A stretch of 64,000 nucleotides of DNA. It comes from Desulfuribacillus stibiiarsenatis (GTDB lineage: Bacteria > Bacillota > Bacilli > Desulfuribacillales > Desulfuribacillaceae). Shown here piece by piece: positions 1 to 9,384 of this stretch (the stretch's first letter is position 1; each line of letters begins with the position of its first letter). The stretch covers positions 248,001-312,000 of the forward strand of contig NZ_MJAT01000012.1 in assembly GCF_001742305.1 (NCBI RefSeq). Direction: 5' to 3'. The position numbers and the translations under genes are program-made. The notes below the pieces were generated by a model that saw only the letters and a list, made by a program, of their open reading frames with translations, was not told the origin of the DNA and did not search any database.

Positions 1-66
1 AATTCCATAGTAACGATGTTGAATGATAACATTATGGTTCTTTTGACTAAAGGAGATTTTATATAA
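1..66 (+). CDS. Possible 3' end of an upstream gene (partial)
   Basis: Reading from base 1 in frame 1 gives 21 open codons ending in TAA at 64-66, directly before the ATG at 67; the other two forward frames stop early. The ribosome binding site of the next gene (AAAGGAGA, about 50-57) would lie inside this tail. It could be the C-terminus of a coupled gene or simple chance, because 22 codons is short. No family can be recognised from it. Confidence 0.3.
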   Translation, partial: NSIVTMLNDNIMVLLTKGDFI

Positions 67-882
67 ATGAAATTGTTAATAATCATAACCGATAATAAAC
101 AAAAAAACGATTATAAAGCTTTATTTCCTAATGAAATGCTATATACTTTACAATTTTATATAGCAACAGATCTGGAAAGATCCGAGGTGATTCATCAATG
201 TATCAGTGAATCAGATGCAGCAATCGTTGACGTCAGTACTTCCGAAGAAAGCCAGTGGCATATGTTTTTCGAATCGATAGTAACTAGAGATTACTTTGCT
301 CCGTATCCAGTGCTGTTTGTGCTAAAAGATGTCGAAAATTTTGATTATAATTGTACTCAACATGCAATGATTGATTTTATCAAGCCACCATTAATGCAAA
401 AAGAATTAGAATTGAAATTGCGCCTATTCAATCAAAATCGTAACACGTTACAACAATGTCTAGATTTGAATAGTACTGCATTACAGGCTGTCGCTAATGC
501 AGTAGCAATTACGAATCCAAATGGAAAGATTATTTGGGTAAATCATGCTTTTACTAAGCTTACAGGTTATGAGAAAGAAGAAGTAATTGGCAACTTTCCA
601 AGAATATTAAAATCAGATAAACAAAATTCTATGGAATATGAACGATTATGGAAAACGATTAAAAATGGTGAGGTATGGCAGGGTGAGCTAATCAACAGAA
701 GAAAAAATGGAACCGAATATATTGATGAAATGACAATAACACCACTCTTGCACGATGATTCGAATACGATTAGTCACTTTGTTGCGATAAAAAAAGATAT
801 TACAGCAAGAAAGATGCATGAAAAACAATATAATGCCGATATAGAACTTGCCAAAGCAGGTGCAAAAGGGCGCCTTAAGTAG
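67..882 (+). CDS. N-terminal part of a frameshifted receiver-like/PAS/SpoIIE phosphatase
   Basis: This 271-codon frame starts at ATG 67 behind AAAGGAGA. Residues 1 to about 115 have the alternating strand/helix pattern of a degenerate response-regulator receiver. Residues about 135-250 form a PAS plus PAC sensor domain, with ITNPNGKIIWVNHAF, LTGYEKEEVIG and the typical end FVAIKKDITARK. The last in-frame residues, DIELAK, begin the linker helix that normally leads into a SpoIIE/RsbU-type phosphatase. The frame then runs into nonsense and stops at 882, while the phosphatase continues in the next frame. The piece is therefore best read as the sensory half of one broken 493-residue signalling protein. 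Its ligand cannot be told from the sequence. Confidence 0.75.
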   Translation: MKLLIIITDNKQKNDYKALFPNEMLYTLQFYIATDLERSEVIHQCISESDAAIVDVSTSEESQWHMFFESIVTRDYFAPYPVLFVLKDVENFDYNCTQHAMIDFIKPPLMQKELELKLRLFNQNRNTLQQCLDLNSTALQAVANAVAITNPNGKIIWVNHAFTKLTGYEKEEVIGNFPRILKSDKQNSMEYERLWKTIKNGEVWQGELINRRKNGTEYIDEMTITPLLHDDSNTISHFVAIKKDITARKMHEKQYNADIELAKAGAKGRLK

Positions 883-1549
883 AGCGATATATGACCATTT
901 AATCGATATCGACGGATTACATATTAACTCAGAGCAACTAGCGGGAGATATGTACGCATGGTATAAGATCGATAAATATAGATATGGGATTATTCTATAT
1001 GATGTTATGGGCCATGGATTATCAGCAGCATTAGTATCTATGTCCATTCGCTCACTTCTTCGTGGAATTATCTCGAAGTATCAAGAACCTACACAAGTGA
1101 TTCGTGAATTGAATTATCACATTTACAACTTATTCCAGGACAATGAAAGGTTTTCTAGCTTCTTCTTCACTACATTATACATATTAGTAGATAGTTACAA
1201 AAAAGAAATCCAATATGCTAATGCTGGCCATCCGCCAGGGCTCTTGCTATCGAATGATGGTACTTTGCAAATACTAGATAAAGGATGTATTCCATGTGGT
1301 ATTTATTCGAAAATCTCTATTGATAAAGGAGTCTTTCATTATCAGCCAAAAGCGAAGATTCTAATATATACAGATGGTCTTATTGATAGTGTAGACAGCT
1401 TAGGAGTAAAACCAACATCAGTAGTAGAGCAATGCTTTTCACAACAAAGAGGCACTAACAGTCGTAATACAATACAAAATATTAGACAACTAATTAAAGA
1501 GAATAAAAGAAACGACGATATATGCATTGTGTGTGCGACTTTAGCATAA
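848..1549 (+). CDS. C-terminal part of the same gene: SpoIIE/PP2C-type phosphatase domain
   Basis: This frame encodes a complete PPM/PP2C phosphatase domain of the SpoIIE/RsbU class, which dephosphorylates serine on anti-sigma antagonist proteins. Visible motifs are AGDMYAW and YDVMGHGLSAALV (metal-binding Asp and Gly), NAGHPPG, YTDGLIDSVD and the terminal NDDICIV. The first codon of the open frame is TTG 848, with no convincing ribosome binding site, and the frame opens in the middle of a helix (KQVQKGAL) that normally follows ELA in this family. It is therefore probably not an independent gene but the catalytic half of the gene starting at 67. If translated alone it would be a 233-residue unregulated phosphatase. 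Its partner (a STAS protein, for example) is not in the window. Confidence 0.7.
   Translation: MPKQVQKGALSRAIYDHLIDIDGLHINSEQLAGDMYAWYKIDKYRYGIILYDVMGHGLSAALVSMSIRSLLRGIISKYQEPTQVIRELNYHIYNLFQDNERFSSFFFTTLYILVDSYKKEIQYANAGHPPGLLLSNDGTLQILDKGCIPCGIYSKISIDKGVFHYQPKAKILIYTDGLIDSVDSLGVKPTSVVEQCFSQQRGTNSRNTIQNIRQLIKENKRNDDICIVCATLA
853..862 (+). other. Frameshift site (one extra base)
   Basis: Frame 1 reads ctt gcc aaa gca ggt; the next frame reads cca aag cag gtg caa. Dropping one base of the AAAG run joins DIELAK to QVQKGALSRAIYD, the expected helix of the family. No slippery heptamer or downstream pseudoknot is obvious. The options are a real mutation, a sequencing or assembly error, or, less likely, programmed +1 shifting. 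Confidence 0.7.
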
Positions 1550-1569
1550 TGTCATTTTAAAGGGTGGTC

Positions 1570-2664
1570 ATGGTGAAGGAACGAGAGTGGCTTCTATTTT
1601 TTCAACAATTGAATGGTATTGGGTCTATTACGATGAAGAAAATCTATGATTATTTCGGCAGCTTTTCCTCTGCAGCATTGGCAAAGCACGAGCAATTTCG
1701 AAACGTAGGATTATCTAGTCGCGTCATTGATGAAATTGTATCAAAGGTGGATGGTGGCCTAGATGGTATTGAGTCATTTACATTAGAATGCCGAAAACGG
1801 GAAATCCATATCTTAACGGTATTGGATGATGATTATCCGACTTTACTTAAAGAATTATACGATCCACCATGGGCATTATTCGTTAAAGGAAATCGTCACA
1901 TTCTTAATGAACATTCTATTAGTGTAGTAGGAACAAGGGAGCCGAGTTTCTACGGAAAATATGTGTGTAACGAACTTGGAAAAACACTTGCCTTGCATGA
2001 GATACCTGTAATTAGTGGATTAGCTAAAGGGATTGACCGTTATATTCATGAAGCTGTCCTTCGTCAAAAGGGAAAATGTGTTGCTGTAATAGCTTCAGGC
2101 TTTGATAATATCTATCCATCAGAGCATAAAACTTTGGCTGCTAACATCATTGAGAACGATGGATGTTTAGTTTCCGAATATGCATATTGGATTAAGGCTA
2201 AGCCAGGCCAATTTCCAGCCCGTAATCGAATTATCAGTGGATTATCCTTAGCGACAGTTGTCGTAGAGTCCAAAGAAAAGGGTGGGGCATTAATAACAGC
2301 TGATCAAGCATTGGAGCAAAATCGAGAAGTATTTGCAGTTCCAGGAAATATCAACTCTCCAAATAGCGTAGGAACGAACTATTTAATTAAGCAAGGAGCG
2401 AAAATGCTCACAAGGTGGGATGATATCTTTGATGAGATTCAAGAATTTCAGAAGAAAAATTGCAATGATAGTATAAATATTCAACAAACAATTGATATTA
2501 GTAAAGAAGAACAGGAATTATTAACTTTGATACCATTCCAAGAGATACATATAGATGACTTGCAAATGCTTTATCATCAGCCAAATTTATTCGTTCTACT
2601 AATACAACTACAGTTGAAGCAAAAAATAGAATCCTTACCAGGACATTACTATATTAGGATTTAA
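1570..2664 (+). CDS. dprA: DNA processing protein DprA (Smf)
   Basis: DprA loads RecA on incoming single-stranded DNA during natural transformation. Residues 1 to about 75 are the N-terminal helical domain (LNGIGSITMKKIYDYFG). The Rossmann-like core follows, with SVVGTREPSFYGKY, ISGLAKGIDRYIHEA, AVIASGFDNIYPSEH, ARNRIISGLS and FAVPGNINSPNSVGTN. The last 70 residues look like the usual winged-helix tail. I prefer ATG 1570 because AAAGGG at 1558-1563 is well spaced for it; GTG 1564 is the alternative. It begins 20 bases after the phosphatase frame ends and may be co-transcribed with it. As in Bacillus it precedes topA. Length (364 codons) is normal and the core motifs are intact. Confidence 0.96.
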   Translation: MVKEREWLLFFQQLNGIGSITMKKIYDYFGSFSSAALAKHEQFRNVGLSSRVIDEIVSKVDGGLDGIESFTLECRKREIHILTVLDDDYPTLLKELYDPPWALFVKGNRHILNEHSISVVGTREPSFYGKYVCNELGKTLALHEIPVISGLAKGIDRYIHEAVLRQKGKCVAVIASGFDNIYPSEHKTLAANIIENDGCLVSEYAYWIKAKPGQFPARNRIISGLSLATVVVESKEKGGALITADQALEQNREVFAVPGNINSPNSVGTNYLIKQGAKMLTRWDDIFDEIQEFQKKNCNDSINIQQTIDISKEEQELLTLIPFQEIHIDDLQMLYHQPNLFVLLIQLQLKQKIESLPGHYYIRI

Positions 2665-2689
2665 AATTTGAAAAATAGGAAATAATTGT

Positions 2690-2718
2690 TTGACATATGT
2701 ATATACTTGTTCAATAAT
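2690..2718 (+). promoter_or_regulatory. Candidate sigma-A promoter for topA
   Basis: A perfect -35 box TTGACA (2690-2695) is followed 17 bases later by AATAAT (2713-2718), a weak -10. It sits in the 100-base gap between dprA and topA. The spacer contains ATATGTATATACTT, which also occurs upstream of flgB (9283-9296). There is no terminator after dprA, so topA may also receive read-through. Confidence 0.5.
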
Positions 2719-2764
2719 AAAAAACAGTACGTATTTTAGCGCGGCAAATTAAGGGGGAACCCGA

Positions 2765-4849
2765 TTGGCAGAGTCATTAGTAATTGTAGAGTCGTTAGCA
2801 AAAGCAAAAACTATTAGTAAATATTTAGGCAAAAAATTTATTGTGAAGGCTTCAGTAGGACATTTAATTGATTTACCTAAGAGTCAAATTGGTGTGGACA
2901 TAGAGCACGAATATAAGCCAAAATACATAACAATTCGTGGTAAAGGTAAAATCTTAAAAGAATTACGTGATGCTGGCAAAAAAGTTAAGAATATTTATCT
3001 TGCAGCTGACCCCGATCGCGAGGGGGAAGCGATAGCTTGGCATTTAGCTCAGGCTTTAAACATTGATGAATCGAAAAAATGTCGTGTAGTTTTCCATGAG
3101 ATTACAAAGCAAGCCGTCAAAGATGCATTCAATCAACCACGAACTCTTAACATGGATTTAGTAGATGCGCAACAAGCACGTAGGGTATTAGATAGATTAG
3201 TCGGTTATAAAATTAGCCCGTTATTATGGAAGAAAATCAAAAAGGGGCTAAGTGCAGGCCGTGTACAATCCGTTACACTAAACCTAATCATACGTAGAGA
3301 GCGTGAAATTAACGCTTTTATCCCAGAAGAATATTGGACAGTTACCGCACTTTTGAAAAAAGGCACCAAGAATTTTGAAGCTAAATTCTATGGTTATGAT
3401 AATAAGAAATTGGAACTGAATGATCAGAGCCAGGTTCAAGAATTGCTTAAACATATTAAAGGCCATGATTTTGTCATTCAAGAAGTGAAGCTTGGGGAGA
3501 AAAAGCGAAACCCTGCAGCACCATTTATTACTTCAACCTTACAACAGGAAGCCGCTCGCAAATTAAATTTCCGTTCCGCACGAACAATGAGAACAGCACA
3601 GCAGTTATATGAAGGTGTTGAAATTGGGAAACAAGGGACAATTGGGTTAATCACGTACATGCGTACTGACTCGACTAGAATTTCGGATGTTGCAAGGGAT
3701 GAATTTAAACAGTATATCATTCAAACCTATGGTGAAGATTATTATCCGAAATCTCCTAGAGTATTTACTAAAAAAGCTGCACAAGATGCCCATGAAGCAA
3801 TTCGTCCTACATCCGTTGAGTTTCACCCGGAAGCTATTAAACAATATTTATCTAAAGATCAATACAAACTATATAAACTAATTTGGGATCGTTTAGTAGC
3901 AAGTCAAATGACAGAGGCTACTTTGGATACGATGTCCGTCTTCATTAGAAGCAATCAAGCAACATTCAAAGCGACAGGTTCAAAAATAAAGTTTCCAGGT
4001 TTTATGACTCTTTACACGGAAGGGTCCGATGATGATTCAGAGGATAATGAACGTTTTCTGCCAGAATTAAAAGAGTCGGAAAAAGTGAAACAAGAAAACA
4101 TAGATCCGCGTCAACACTTTACACAGCCGCCACCACGATATACAGAAGCACGGCTAGTTAAGACTTTAGAGGAACTAGGAATTGGTCGACCAAGCACCTA
4201 TGCACCAACAATTGAGACAATCCAAAAAAGAGGATATGTAACACAGGAACATAAGAATTTCGTAGCGACAGAATTAGGAACTATAGTCAATGAGGTATTA
4301 GAAGAATACTTTAAAGATATTATAGATGAGACATTTACAGCCAGCCTTGAAGAGCAATTAGATGATATTGCTGTGGGCAAAGTAGAATGGGTAAAGGTTA
4401 TAGATTCATTCTATCAAGATTTTAAGGACCATCTTCATGTAGCAGAACAAGTGATGGAGAAAATTGAAATTCAAGAAGAGGTTTCAGATATTCCATGCGA
4501 GAAGTGCGGTAAACTGATGGTCTATAAAATGGGTAGGTTTGGGAAATTTCTGGCTTGTCCTGGTTTTCCTGATTGTCGTAATACAAAAGCTATTATTAAA
4601 GATACAGGTGTTTCTTGCCCGAAATGTGATGGCGTAATTGTTGAGCGTAAAGGAAAACGTAGAAAGACTTTCTATGGTTGTTCTCAATACCCTGATTGTG
4701 ATTTTATACTATGGGAAAAGCCATTACCGAGAGCATGTCCTAAGTGTTCTGGTATTTTAACACAGAAGACAACGGGTAAAGGAAAGAACCAAAAACAAGT
4801 GGTTGCTTGTATTAATGAAGAATGTGACTTTACTGAGTCAGTCAATTAG
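2765..4849 (+). CDS. topA: DNA topoisomerase I (type IA)
   Basis: This is the type IA topoisomerase that relaxes negative supercoils by breaking and rejoining one strand. The start is TTG 2765 behind AAGGGGGA. The Toprim domain is at the N-terminus (LVIVES, with [13 protein letters not shown] carrying the acidic metal site), and the catalytic tyrosine is in [12 protein letters not shown] (about residue 298). Three C-terminal four-cysteine zinc ribbons begin CEKCGK, CPKCDG and CPKCSG. Length (694) is normal. One oddity is that the family motif VESPAKAKTI reads [10 protein letters not shown] here. It lies five bases before the trmFO reading frame and probably forms an operon with it. Confidence 0.97.
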   Translation: MAESLVIVESLAKAKTISKYLGKKFIVKASVGHLIDLPKSQIGVDIEHEYKPKYITIRGKGKILKELRDAGKKVKNIYLAADPDREGEAIAWHLAQALNIDESKKCRVVFHEITKQAVKDAFNQPRTLNMDLVDAQQARRVLDRLVGYKISPLLWKKIKKGLSAGRVQSVTLNLIIRREREINAFIPEEYWTVTALLKKGTKNFEAKFYGYDNKKLELNDQSQVQELLKHIKGHDFVIQEVKLGEKKRNPAAPFITSTLQQEAARKLNFRSARTMRTAQQLYEGVEIGKQGTIGLITYMRTDSTRISDVARDEFKQYIIQTYGEDYYPKSPRVFTKKAAQDAHEAIRPTSVEFHPEAIKQYLSKDQYKLYKLIWDRLVASQMTEATLDTMSVFIRSNQATFKATGSKIKFPGFMTLYTEGSDDDSEDNERFLPELKESEKVKQENIDPRQHFTQPPPRYTEARLVKTLEELGIGRPSTYAPTIETIQKRGYVTQEHKNFVATELGTIVNEVLEEYFKDIIDETFTASLEEQLDDIAVGKVEWVKVIDSFYQDFKDHLHVAEQVMEKIEIQEEVSDIPCEKCGKLMVYKMGRFGKFLACPGFPDCRNTKAIIKDTGVSCPKCDGVIVERKGKRRKTFYGCSQYPDCDFILWEKPLPRACPKCSGILTQKTTGKGKNQKQVVACINEECDFTESVN

Positions 4850-4869
4850 CAAGAATGATGGAGGATGAA

Positions 4870-6189
4870 ATGAAACAAGCAAACGTAGCAATCATTGGTG
4901 CTGGTCTGGCAGGAAGTGAAGCGGCATGGCAGATTGCAGAAGCAGGATATAAGGTTGACCTATATGAGATGAGACCTAAGAAATCGACTCCAGCTCACCA
5001 TACGGAATATTTTGCAGAATTAGTCTGTAGTAACTCTTTACGTGCAAATAGTATCACGAATGCAGTAGGTTTAATGAAAGAAGAAATGCGCTTACTTGGA
5101 TCGTTAATAATGGATGTAGCCGACCATAATCAAGTACCTGCAGGTGGAGCATTGGCAGTAGACCGAACAGGATTTGCCTCTGAGGTAACAGAACGTATTA
5201 AAAACCATGAGAATATTACTGTCCATTATGAAGAAGTCGTTCAACTACCGGAAGCTGAATTTGTCATTATTGCAACGGGACCTTTAACTTCTGATAGTTT
5301 CTCACAGACAATTGCAGAAATGACAGGTAAGGACTACTTGTATTTTTATGATGCTGCAGCACCTATCGTTACTAAAGAGACGATTGATTTTGAAAAAGTG
5401 TATATTGCTTCTCGATATGATAAAGGAGAGGCGGCATATATTAATTGTCCAATGACAGAAGAGCAATTTGACGCGTTTTATGATTTTCTAATCCACGCTG
5501 AAACAGCACCTGTTAAAGAGTTTGAGAAAATGCAAGTCTTTGAAGGCTGTATGCCAGTAGAGGTTATGGCGAGTCGTGGTAAACAGACCTTGCTATTTGG
5601 TCCTATGAAACCTGTAGGACTGATAAACCCTCATACAGGGAAAGAACCTTTTGCTGTAATTCAATTACGGCAAGACAATATACAAGGGACTTTGTATAAT
5701 ATCGTTGGTTTTCAAACACATTTAAAATGGAATGAGCAGAAGCGATTATTATCGTTTATTCCAGGTCTAGAGAATGCTGAAATTGTTCGATATGGGGTAA
5801 TGCATAGAAATACCTACATACATTCACCGACTGTCTTGCGTGCTACCTACCAATGGAGAGAAAACCCAAAGTTATTTTTTGCTGGACAAATAACAGGTGT
5901 GGAAGGATATGTAGAGTCTGCGAATGCCGGCTTAGTAACAGGTTACAATGTAAAGCGCATGCTTGAAGGAAAAGACCCTATCGTGTTTCCAATAGAGACA
6001 TTGACCGGATCATTGGCAAATTATATTTCAACTTATGATGGGAAATCTTTCCAACCGATGAATATCAATTATGGATTGCTACCCCCACTTCCAGGCAAAA
6101 AAATAAGAAGTAAAAAAGATCGCTATCAAGTGTATGCAGATCGATCATTAGAAGTAATTCATTCAATGATTGCACGAGCGGACATATAA
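4870..6189 (+). CDS. trmFO: FAD/folate-dependent tRNA uracil-54 C5-methyltransferase TrmFO
   Basis: TrmFO makes ribothymidine at position 54 of tRNA using methylene-tetrahydrofolate and FAD; it is the Gram-positive replacement for the SAM-dependent TrmA. The N-terminal FAD-binding motif is [15 protein letters not shown], followed by [14 protein letters not shown] and [10 protein letters not shown], which holds a conserved cysteine. A second FAD contact region is [19 protein letters not shown] near residue 340. I place the start at ATG 4870, five bases after GGAGG (4860-4864); an in-frame ATG at 4855 has no such site. In Bacillus xerC (codV) follows, but here a terminator follows instead. Confidence 0.96.
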   Translation: MKQANVAIIGAGLAGSEAAWQIAEAGYKVDLYEMRPKKSTPAHHTEYFAELVCSNSLRANSITNAVGLMKEEMRLLGSLIMDVADHNQVPAGGALAVDRTGFASEVTERIKNHENITVHYEEVVQLPEAEFVIIATGPLTSDSFSQTIAEMTGKDYLYFYDAAAPIVTKETIDFEKVYIASRYDKGEAAYINCPMTEEQFDAFYDFLIHAETAPVKEFEKMQVFEGCMPVEVMASRGKQTLLFGPMKPVGLINPHTGKEPFAVIQLRQDNIQGTLYNIVGFQTHLKWNEQKRLLSFIPGLENAEIVRYGVMHRNTYIHSPTVLRATYQWRENPKLFFAGQITGVEGYVESANAGLVTGYNVKRMLEGKDPIVFPIETLTGSLANYISTYDGKSFQPMNINYGLLPPLPGKKIRSKKDRYQVYADRSLEVIHSMIARADI

Positions 6190-6240
6190 TAGTACTTTGA
6201 TTGTTTTTTAGCGAAGGCTATGATAACATAATTACATCAG

Positions 6241-6255
6241 AAAATTCAGAGAATT
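6241..6255 (+). promoter_or_regulatory. CodY-box-like palindrome upstream of hslV-hslU-codY
   Basis: AAAATTCAGAGAATT matches the CodY consensus AATTTTCWGAAAATT at 12 of 15 positions and keeps the TTCAGA core. It lies upstream of the operon that encodes CodY itself, but before the trmFO terminator and about 80 bases from the likely promoter. In AT-rich DNA such matches arise by chance, so this is only a candidate. Confidence 0.3.
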
Positions 6256-6289
6256 AATTTGAAATTTATTCTATGGGTTAATAATTTTT

Positions 6290-6318
6290 AAGAAGTGTTG
6301 GTTATAAACACTTCTTTT
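6290..6318 (+). terminator. Intrinsic terminator after trmFO
   Basis: AAGAAGTGTT (6290-6299) pairs perfectly with AACACTTCTT (6307-6316) across a 7-base loop, and the 3' arm runs into TTTT. It separates topA-trmFO from hslVU-codY. Confidence 0.85.
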
Positions 6319-6321
6319 GTC

Positions 6322-6351
6322 TTGTTAATCGTAATATTACTGTAGTATAGA
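6322..6351 (+). promoter_or_regulatory. Candidate promoter for hslV-hslU-codY
   Basis: TTGTTA (6322-6327) and TATAGA (6346-6351) are 18 bases apart, just after the trmFO terminator and 50 bases before the hslV start. The match is moderate, and a nearby TATAAA (6353) is an alternative -10. Confidence 0.35.
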
Positions 6352-6400
6352 TATAAATTATTTATTAAATGGTGTGAAATCAATTCAGGAGGTGGCTTTT

Positions 6401-6946
6401 TTGGAGCAGTCATTTCATGCAACGACAATACTAGCTGTCAATAAAAATGGTTTTTCTGCGATGGCAGGAGATGGCCAGGTTACATTTGGTAATGCTATGG
6501 TTATGAAACATGGTGCAAAGAAAGTTCGACGATTATACAAAGGGAAAGTTGTAGCAGGCTTTGCGGGTTCAGTTGCTGATGCATTTACATTATTTGAAAA
6601 ATTTGAAGCTAAATTGGAAGAATATCATGGGAATATAGAAAGAGCGGCAGTAGAACTGGCAAAAGAATGGCGCATGGACCGTGTTCTTAGAAAGCTAGAA
6701 GCGATGCTGATTGTAATGAATAAAGAGAAGCTTCTATTAGTGTCAGGTAATGGAGAGGTTATTGAACCAGATGATGGAATCTTAGCGATCGGTTCAGGTG
6801 GCACATATGCATTATCTGCTGCTAGAGCACTGAAAAATCATTCCTCTTTAACGGCTGAACAAATTGTTAAAGAATCTTTATTAATAGCTGCGGATATTTG
6901 CGTCTATACGAATAATAACTTGACGATAGAAACGGTAACGGAATAA
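6401..6946 (+). CDS. hslV: ATP-dependent protease subunit HslV (ClpQ/CodW)
   Basis: HslV is the proteolytic core of the HslUV protease, a double ring of N-terminal-nucleophile hydrolase subunits. The start is TTG 6401, eight bases after AGGAGG (6387-6392); the open frame reaches back to 6374 but would then include the ribosome binding site. The N-terminus [12 protein letters not shown] matches the Bacillus form, in which residues before the Thr/Ser nucleophile are short or removed. SGDGQVTFG-like ([16 protein letters not shown]) and [16 protein letters not shown] motifs and the central [16 protein letters not shown] are typical. It is followed 22 bases later by hslU. Confidence 0.95.
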   Translation: MEQSFHATTILAVNKNGFSAMAGDGQVTFGNAMVMKHGAKKVRRLYKGKVVAGFAGSVADAFTLFEKFEAKLEEYHGNIERAAVELAKEWRMDRVLRKLEAMLIVMNKEKLLLVSGNGEVIEPDDGILAIGSGGTYALSAARALKNHSSLTAEQIVKESLLIAADICVYTNNNLTIETVTE

Positions 6947-6968
6947 ATTTTATCTGCCGAGGTGAAAT

Positions 6969-8372
6969 ATGAGCGAGAAAAACGTTAATTTAACTCCGAA
7001 AGAGATTGTAAATCGACTTGATCGATATATTATTGGACAGAAAAATGCTAAGCGTTCTGTAGCAATTGCCCTAAGAAATAGATATCGTCGTAGCCTTCTT
7101 GATGAAGATATGCGTGATGATATTATTCCTAAGAATATCTTAATGATAGGTCCGACGGGAGTGGGTAAAACAGAAATTGCTAGAAGACTCGCGAAAATAG
7201 TAGGAGCGCCTTTTGTAAAGGTGGAAGCTACTAAATTTACTGAGGTTGGTTACGTGGGTCGTGATGTAGAGTCGATGGTTAGAGATTTAATTGAAACATC
7301 GATTCGAATGGTGAAGGAAGAAAAGATGGAAAAAGTGCAAGAACAAGCTGTCGTACAAGCGAATGAACGTTTAGTTCAATTGTTAGTGCCATCACCAAAG
7401 AAAAAGCAGATGAAAAACCCTTTTGAAGCGCTAGGTTTATTTGCAGGAAATCAAGAGCAACAAACGACCTCAGACGATGATATGAATCAAAGGGAAATTG
7501 ATTATCAAAGAACAGGGGTTCGTAAGGAGTTAGAAAGCGGGAACCTAGAAGATAAATTATTAGAAATGGAAGTAGAAGACTCTACACCCAATATGCTTGA
7601 ACTTCTAGCGGGATCAGGTAATGAGCAAATGGGTATGAATATGCAAGATATGCTCGGGAATTTGATGCCAAAGAAAAAGAAAAAGCGTCGTTTGACAGTG
7701 AAGGAAGCTAGGAAAATCTTAACCCAAGAAGAAGCCCAAAAGTTGATTGACATGGATGAAGTTCATGCGATAGCTATCAAACGAGCAGAAGAATTGGGTA
7801 TTATATTTATAGATGAAATTGATAAAATTGCAAGTAAGGAAAGAGGCCCTGATGTTTCTCGAGAAGGTGTACAGCGAGATATCCTACCTATTGTAGAAGG
7901 ATCTACTATCATGACGAAATACGGTGCCGTAAAAACTGACTTTGTACTTTTTATCGGTGCTGGAGCATTCCATTTATCAAAACCGTCAGACTTAATACCA
8001 GAGTTGCAAGGGCGTTTTCCAATTCGCGTAGAACTCGCTTCTTTGACTAAAGATGATTTTATTCAAATTTTAACAGAACCAAAGAACGCCTTATTAAAAC
8101 AATACACGGCGCTTTTACAAACGGAAGGAATTAAGGTAGTATTTGAACCAGATGCGATTGATAAAATTGCAGAATTAGCAACAATCGTAAATAATACGAC
8201 AGAAAACATTGGCGCAAGAAGGCTCCATACTTTATTAGAAAAGGTTTTAGAGGACTTGTCTTTTGAAGCGCCAGATATCACATTAGAGGAAATTAAAATT
8301 ACTGCTCACTACGTAAATGATAAGCTTCAGGGAATTGTGAAGGATCAAAACATGAGTCAGTATATTTTATAG
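6969..8372 (+). CDS. hslU: HslU (ClpY) ATPase subunit of the HslUV protease
   Basis: HslU is the AAA+ unfoldase that feeds substrates into HslV. The sequence has the N-terminal [16 protein letters not shown] segment, Walker [10 protein letters not shown] near residue 60, the pore loop region [14 protein letters not shown], a long inserted I-domain (about residues 110-240) rich in charged residues with KKKKKRR, and Walker [12 protein letters not shown]. The C-terminus ends MSQYIL, the tail that docks in HslV. ATG 6969 follows GAGGTGA. Length 467 matches the family. It precedes codY by 10 bases, so the three genes are one operon. Confidence 0.97.
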   Translation: MSEKNVNLTPKEIVNRLDRYIIGQKNAKRSVAIALRNRYRRSLLDEDMRDDIIPKNILMIGPTGVGKTEIARRLAKIVGAPFVKVEATKFTEVGYVGRDVESMVRDLIETSIRMVKEEKMEKVQEQAVVQANERLVQLLVPSPKKKQMKNPFEALGLFAGNQEQQTTSDDDMNQREIDYQRTGVRKELESGNLEDKLLEMEVEDSTPNMLELLAGSGNEQMGMNMQDMLGNLMPKKKKKRRLTVKEARKILTQEEAQKLIDMDEVHAIAIKRAEELGIIFIDEIDKIASKERGPDVSREGVQRDILPIVEGSTIMTKYGAVKTDFVLFIGAGAFHLSKPSDLIPELQGRFPIRVELASLTKDDFIQILTEPKNALLKQYTALLQTEGIKVVFEPDAIDKIAELATIVNNTTENIGARRLHTLLEKVLEDLSFEAPDITLEEIKITAHYVNDKLQGIVKDQNMSQYIL

Positions 8373-8382
8373 GGGGCACAAG

Positions 8383-9162
8383 ATGGAGCTTTTAAATAAG
8401 ACAAGAAAAATTAATAGTTTATTACAAAAATCAGCAGGGCAAGCAGTAAATTTCATGGAGATGGCAGCTGTTTTAAGCGATGTCATTGATGCGAATGTTT
8501 ATGTAATTAGTCGTACAGGCAAAATTCTTGGTTATGCGATTACGAAGGAATATGAATGTACGATTATGCGGGACGAAGTTTTATTAGATAAGAAGTTCCC
8601 TGGAGATTATAATGAAAAGCTATTAAAAGTTACTGAAACCGAAGCGAATGTTCAAGACTTGAGTCCAGAGTGTGTTTTTTCTAAAGATGTAAGTTGCATC
8701 TTCGACACTAAGTACACGACTATAGTCCCGATTATTGGTGGAGCAGATCGTTTGGGGACATTGGTATTAGCAAGATTCCAAGGATCATATGAGAGAGATG
8801 ACATGATTTTAGCTGAATATGGGGCAACGGTTGTTGGCATGGAAATTTTACGTGAAAGAACTATGGAAATAGAAGATGACGCCCGGTCCAAAGCGGTTGT
8901 ATCTATGGCAATCAATTCATTATCATTTAGTGAACTAGAGGCAGTAGAGCATATTTTTGAAGAATTAAAGGGAACAGAGGGGTTACTAGTAGCTAGTAAA
9001 GTTGCTGATCGTGTAGGGATCACTCGCTCTGTAATTGTAAACGCTTTAAGAAAACTGGAAAGTGCTGGGGTTATAGAATCTCGTTCTCTTGGAATGAAGG
9101 GAACATATATTAAGGTTTTGAACGAAAAATTAGTGCCAGAAATAGAGAAGATGAGGAATTAA
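8383..9162 (+). CDS. codY: Global regulator CodY
   Basis: CodY is the GTP- and branched-chain-amino-acid-sensing repressor of low-GC Gram-positive bacteria. Residues 1 to about 155 form the GAF-like sensor domain ([15 protein letters not shown] onward). The C-terminal winged helix-turn-helix is [20 protein letters not shown] with the wing [18 protein letters not shown]. Length 259 is exactly typical. In B. subtilis it represses the fla/che operon among many others; here that operon starts 300 bases downstream, and CodY-box-like palindromes lie on both sides of the hslVU-codY unit. Confidence 0.97.
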   Translation: MELLNKTRKINSLLQKSAGQAVNFMEMAAVLSDVIDANVYVISRTGKILGYAITKEYECTIMRDEVLLDKKFPGDYNEKLLKVTETEANVQDLSPECVFSKDVSCIFDTKYTTIVPIIGGADRLGTLVLARFQGSYERDDMILAEYGATVVGMEILRERTMEIEDDARSKAVVSMAINSLSFSELEAVEHIFEELKGTEGLLVASKVADRVGITRSVIVNALRKLESAGVIESRSLGMKGTYIKVLNEKLVPEIEKMRN

Positions 9163-9174
9163 GAGCATATACAA

Positions 9175-9209
9175 AGTGCCAATCGACCTATGGTCATTGG
9201 CATTTTTTT
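9175..9209 (+). terminator. Intrinsic terminator after codY
   Basis: TGCCAAT (9177-9183) pairs with ATTGGCA (9196-9202) and the inner GACC/GGTC extends the stem with one bulged base. Seven T residues follow (9203-9209). Confidence 0.9.
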
Positions 9210-9340
9210 ATTCTAATCTTAACATAACTGGATAGATTTGTGATTATTGTTGCTCTTGTTAAACCATCGATTCAGTTATACAATATGTATATACTTTTGA
9301 TATATACTATTTTAGGGAAAATATATTTAATTTGAAAAAA

Positions 9341-9355
9341 AATATTCAAAATATT
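9341..9355 (+). promoter_or_regulatory. CodY-box-like palindrome before the fla/che promoter
   Basis: AATATTCAAAATATT is a symmetrical element that matches AATTTTCWGAAAATT at 12 of 15 positions. It touches the upstream edge of the candidate -35 box at 9357. CodY is known to repress the fla/che operon in B. subtilis, so the place makes sense, but chance matches are common in DNA this AT-rich. Confidence 0.35.
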
Positions 9356-9356
9356 G

Positions 9357-9384
9357 TTGGAAAGTAAGAAATATGATATATAAA
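9357..9384 (+). promoter_or_regulatory. Candidate promoter of the fla/che operon
   Basis: TTGGAA (9357-9362) and TATAAA (9379-9384) are 16 bases apart, leaving a 5' leader of about 90 bases before flgB. The boxes are only fair matches, and other AT-rich -10-like sequences are nearby. Confidence 0.3.

Noticed and set aside
853-862. Programmed +1 frameshifting
   Set aside because: There is no slow or stop codon at the shift point and no stimulating structure or internal Shine-Dalgarno sequence in view; a simple indel is more likely.
688-1047. Antisense 119-codon frame across the frameshift
   Set aside because: It has no family features and no start context; the + strand explains the region fully.
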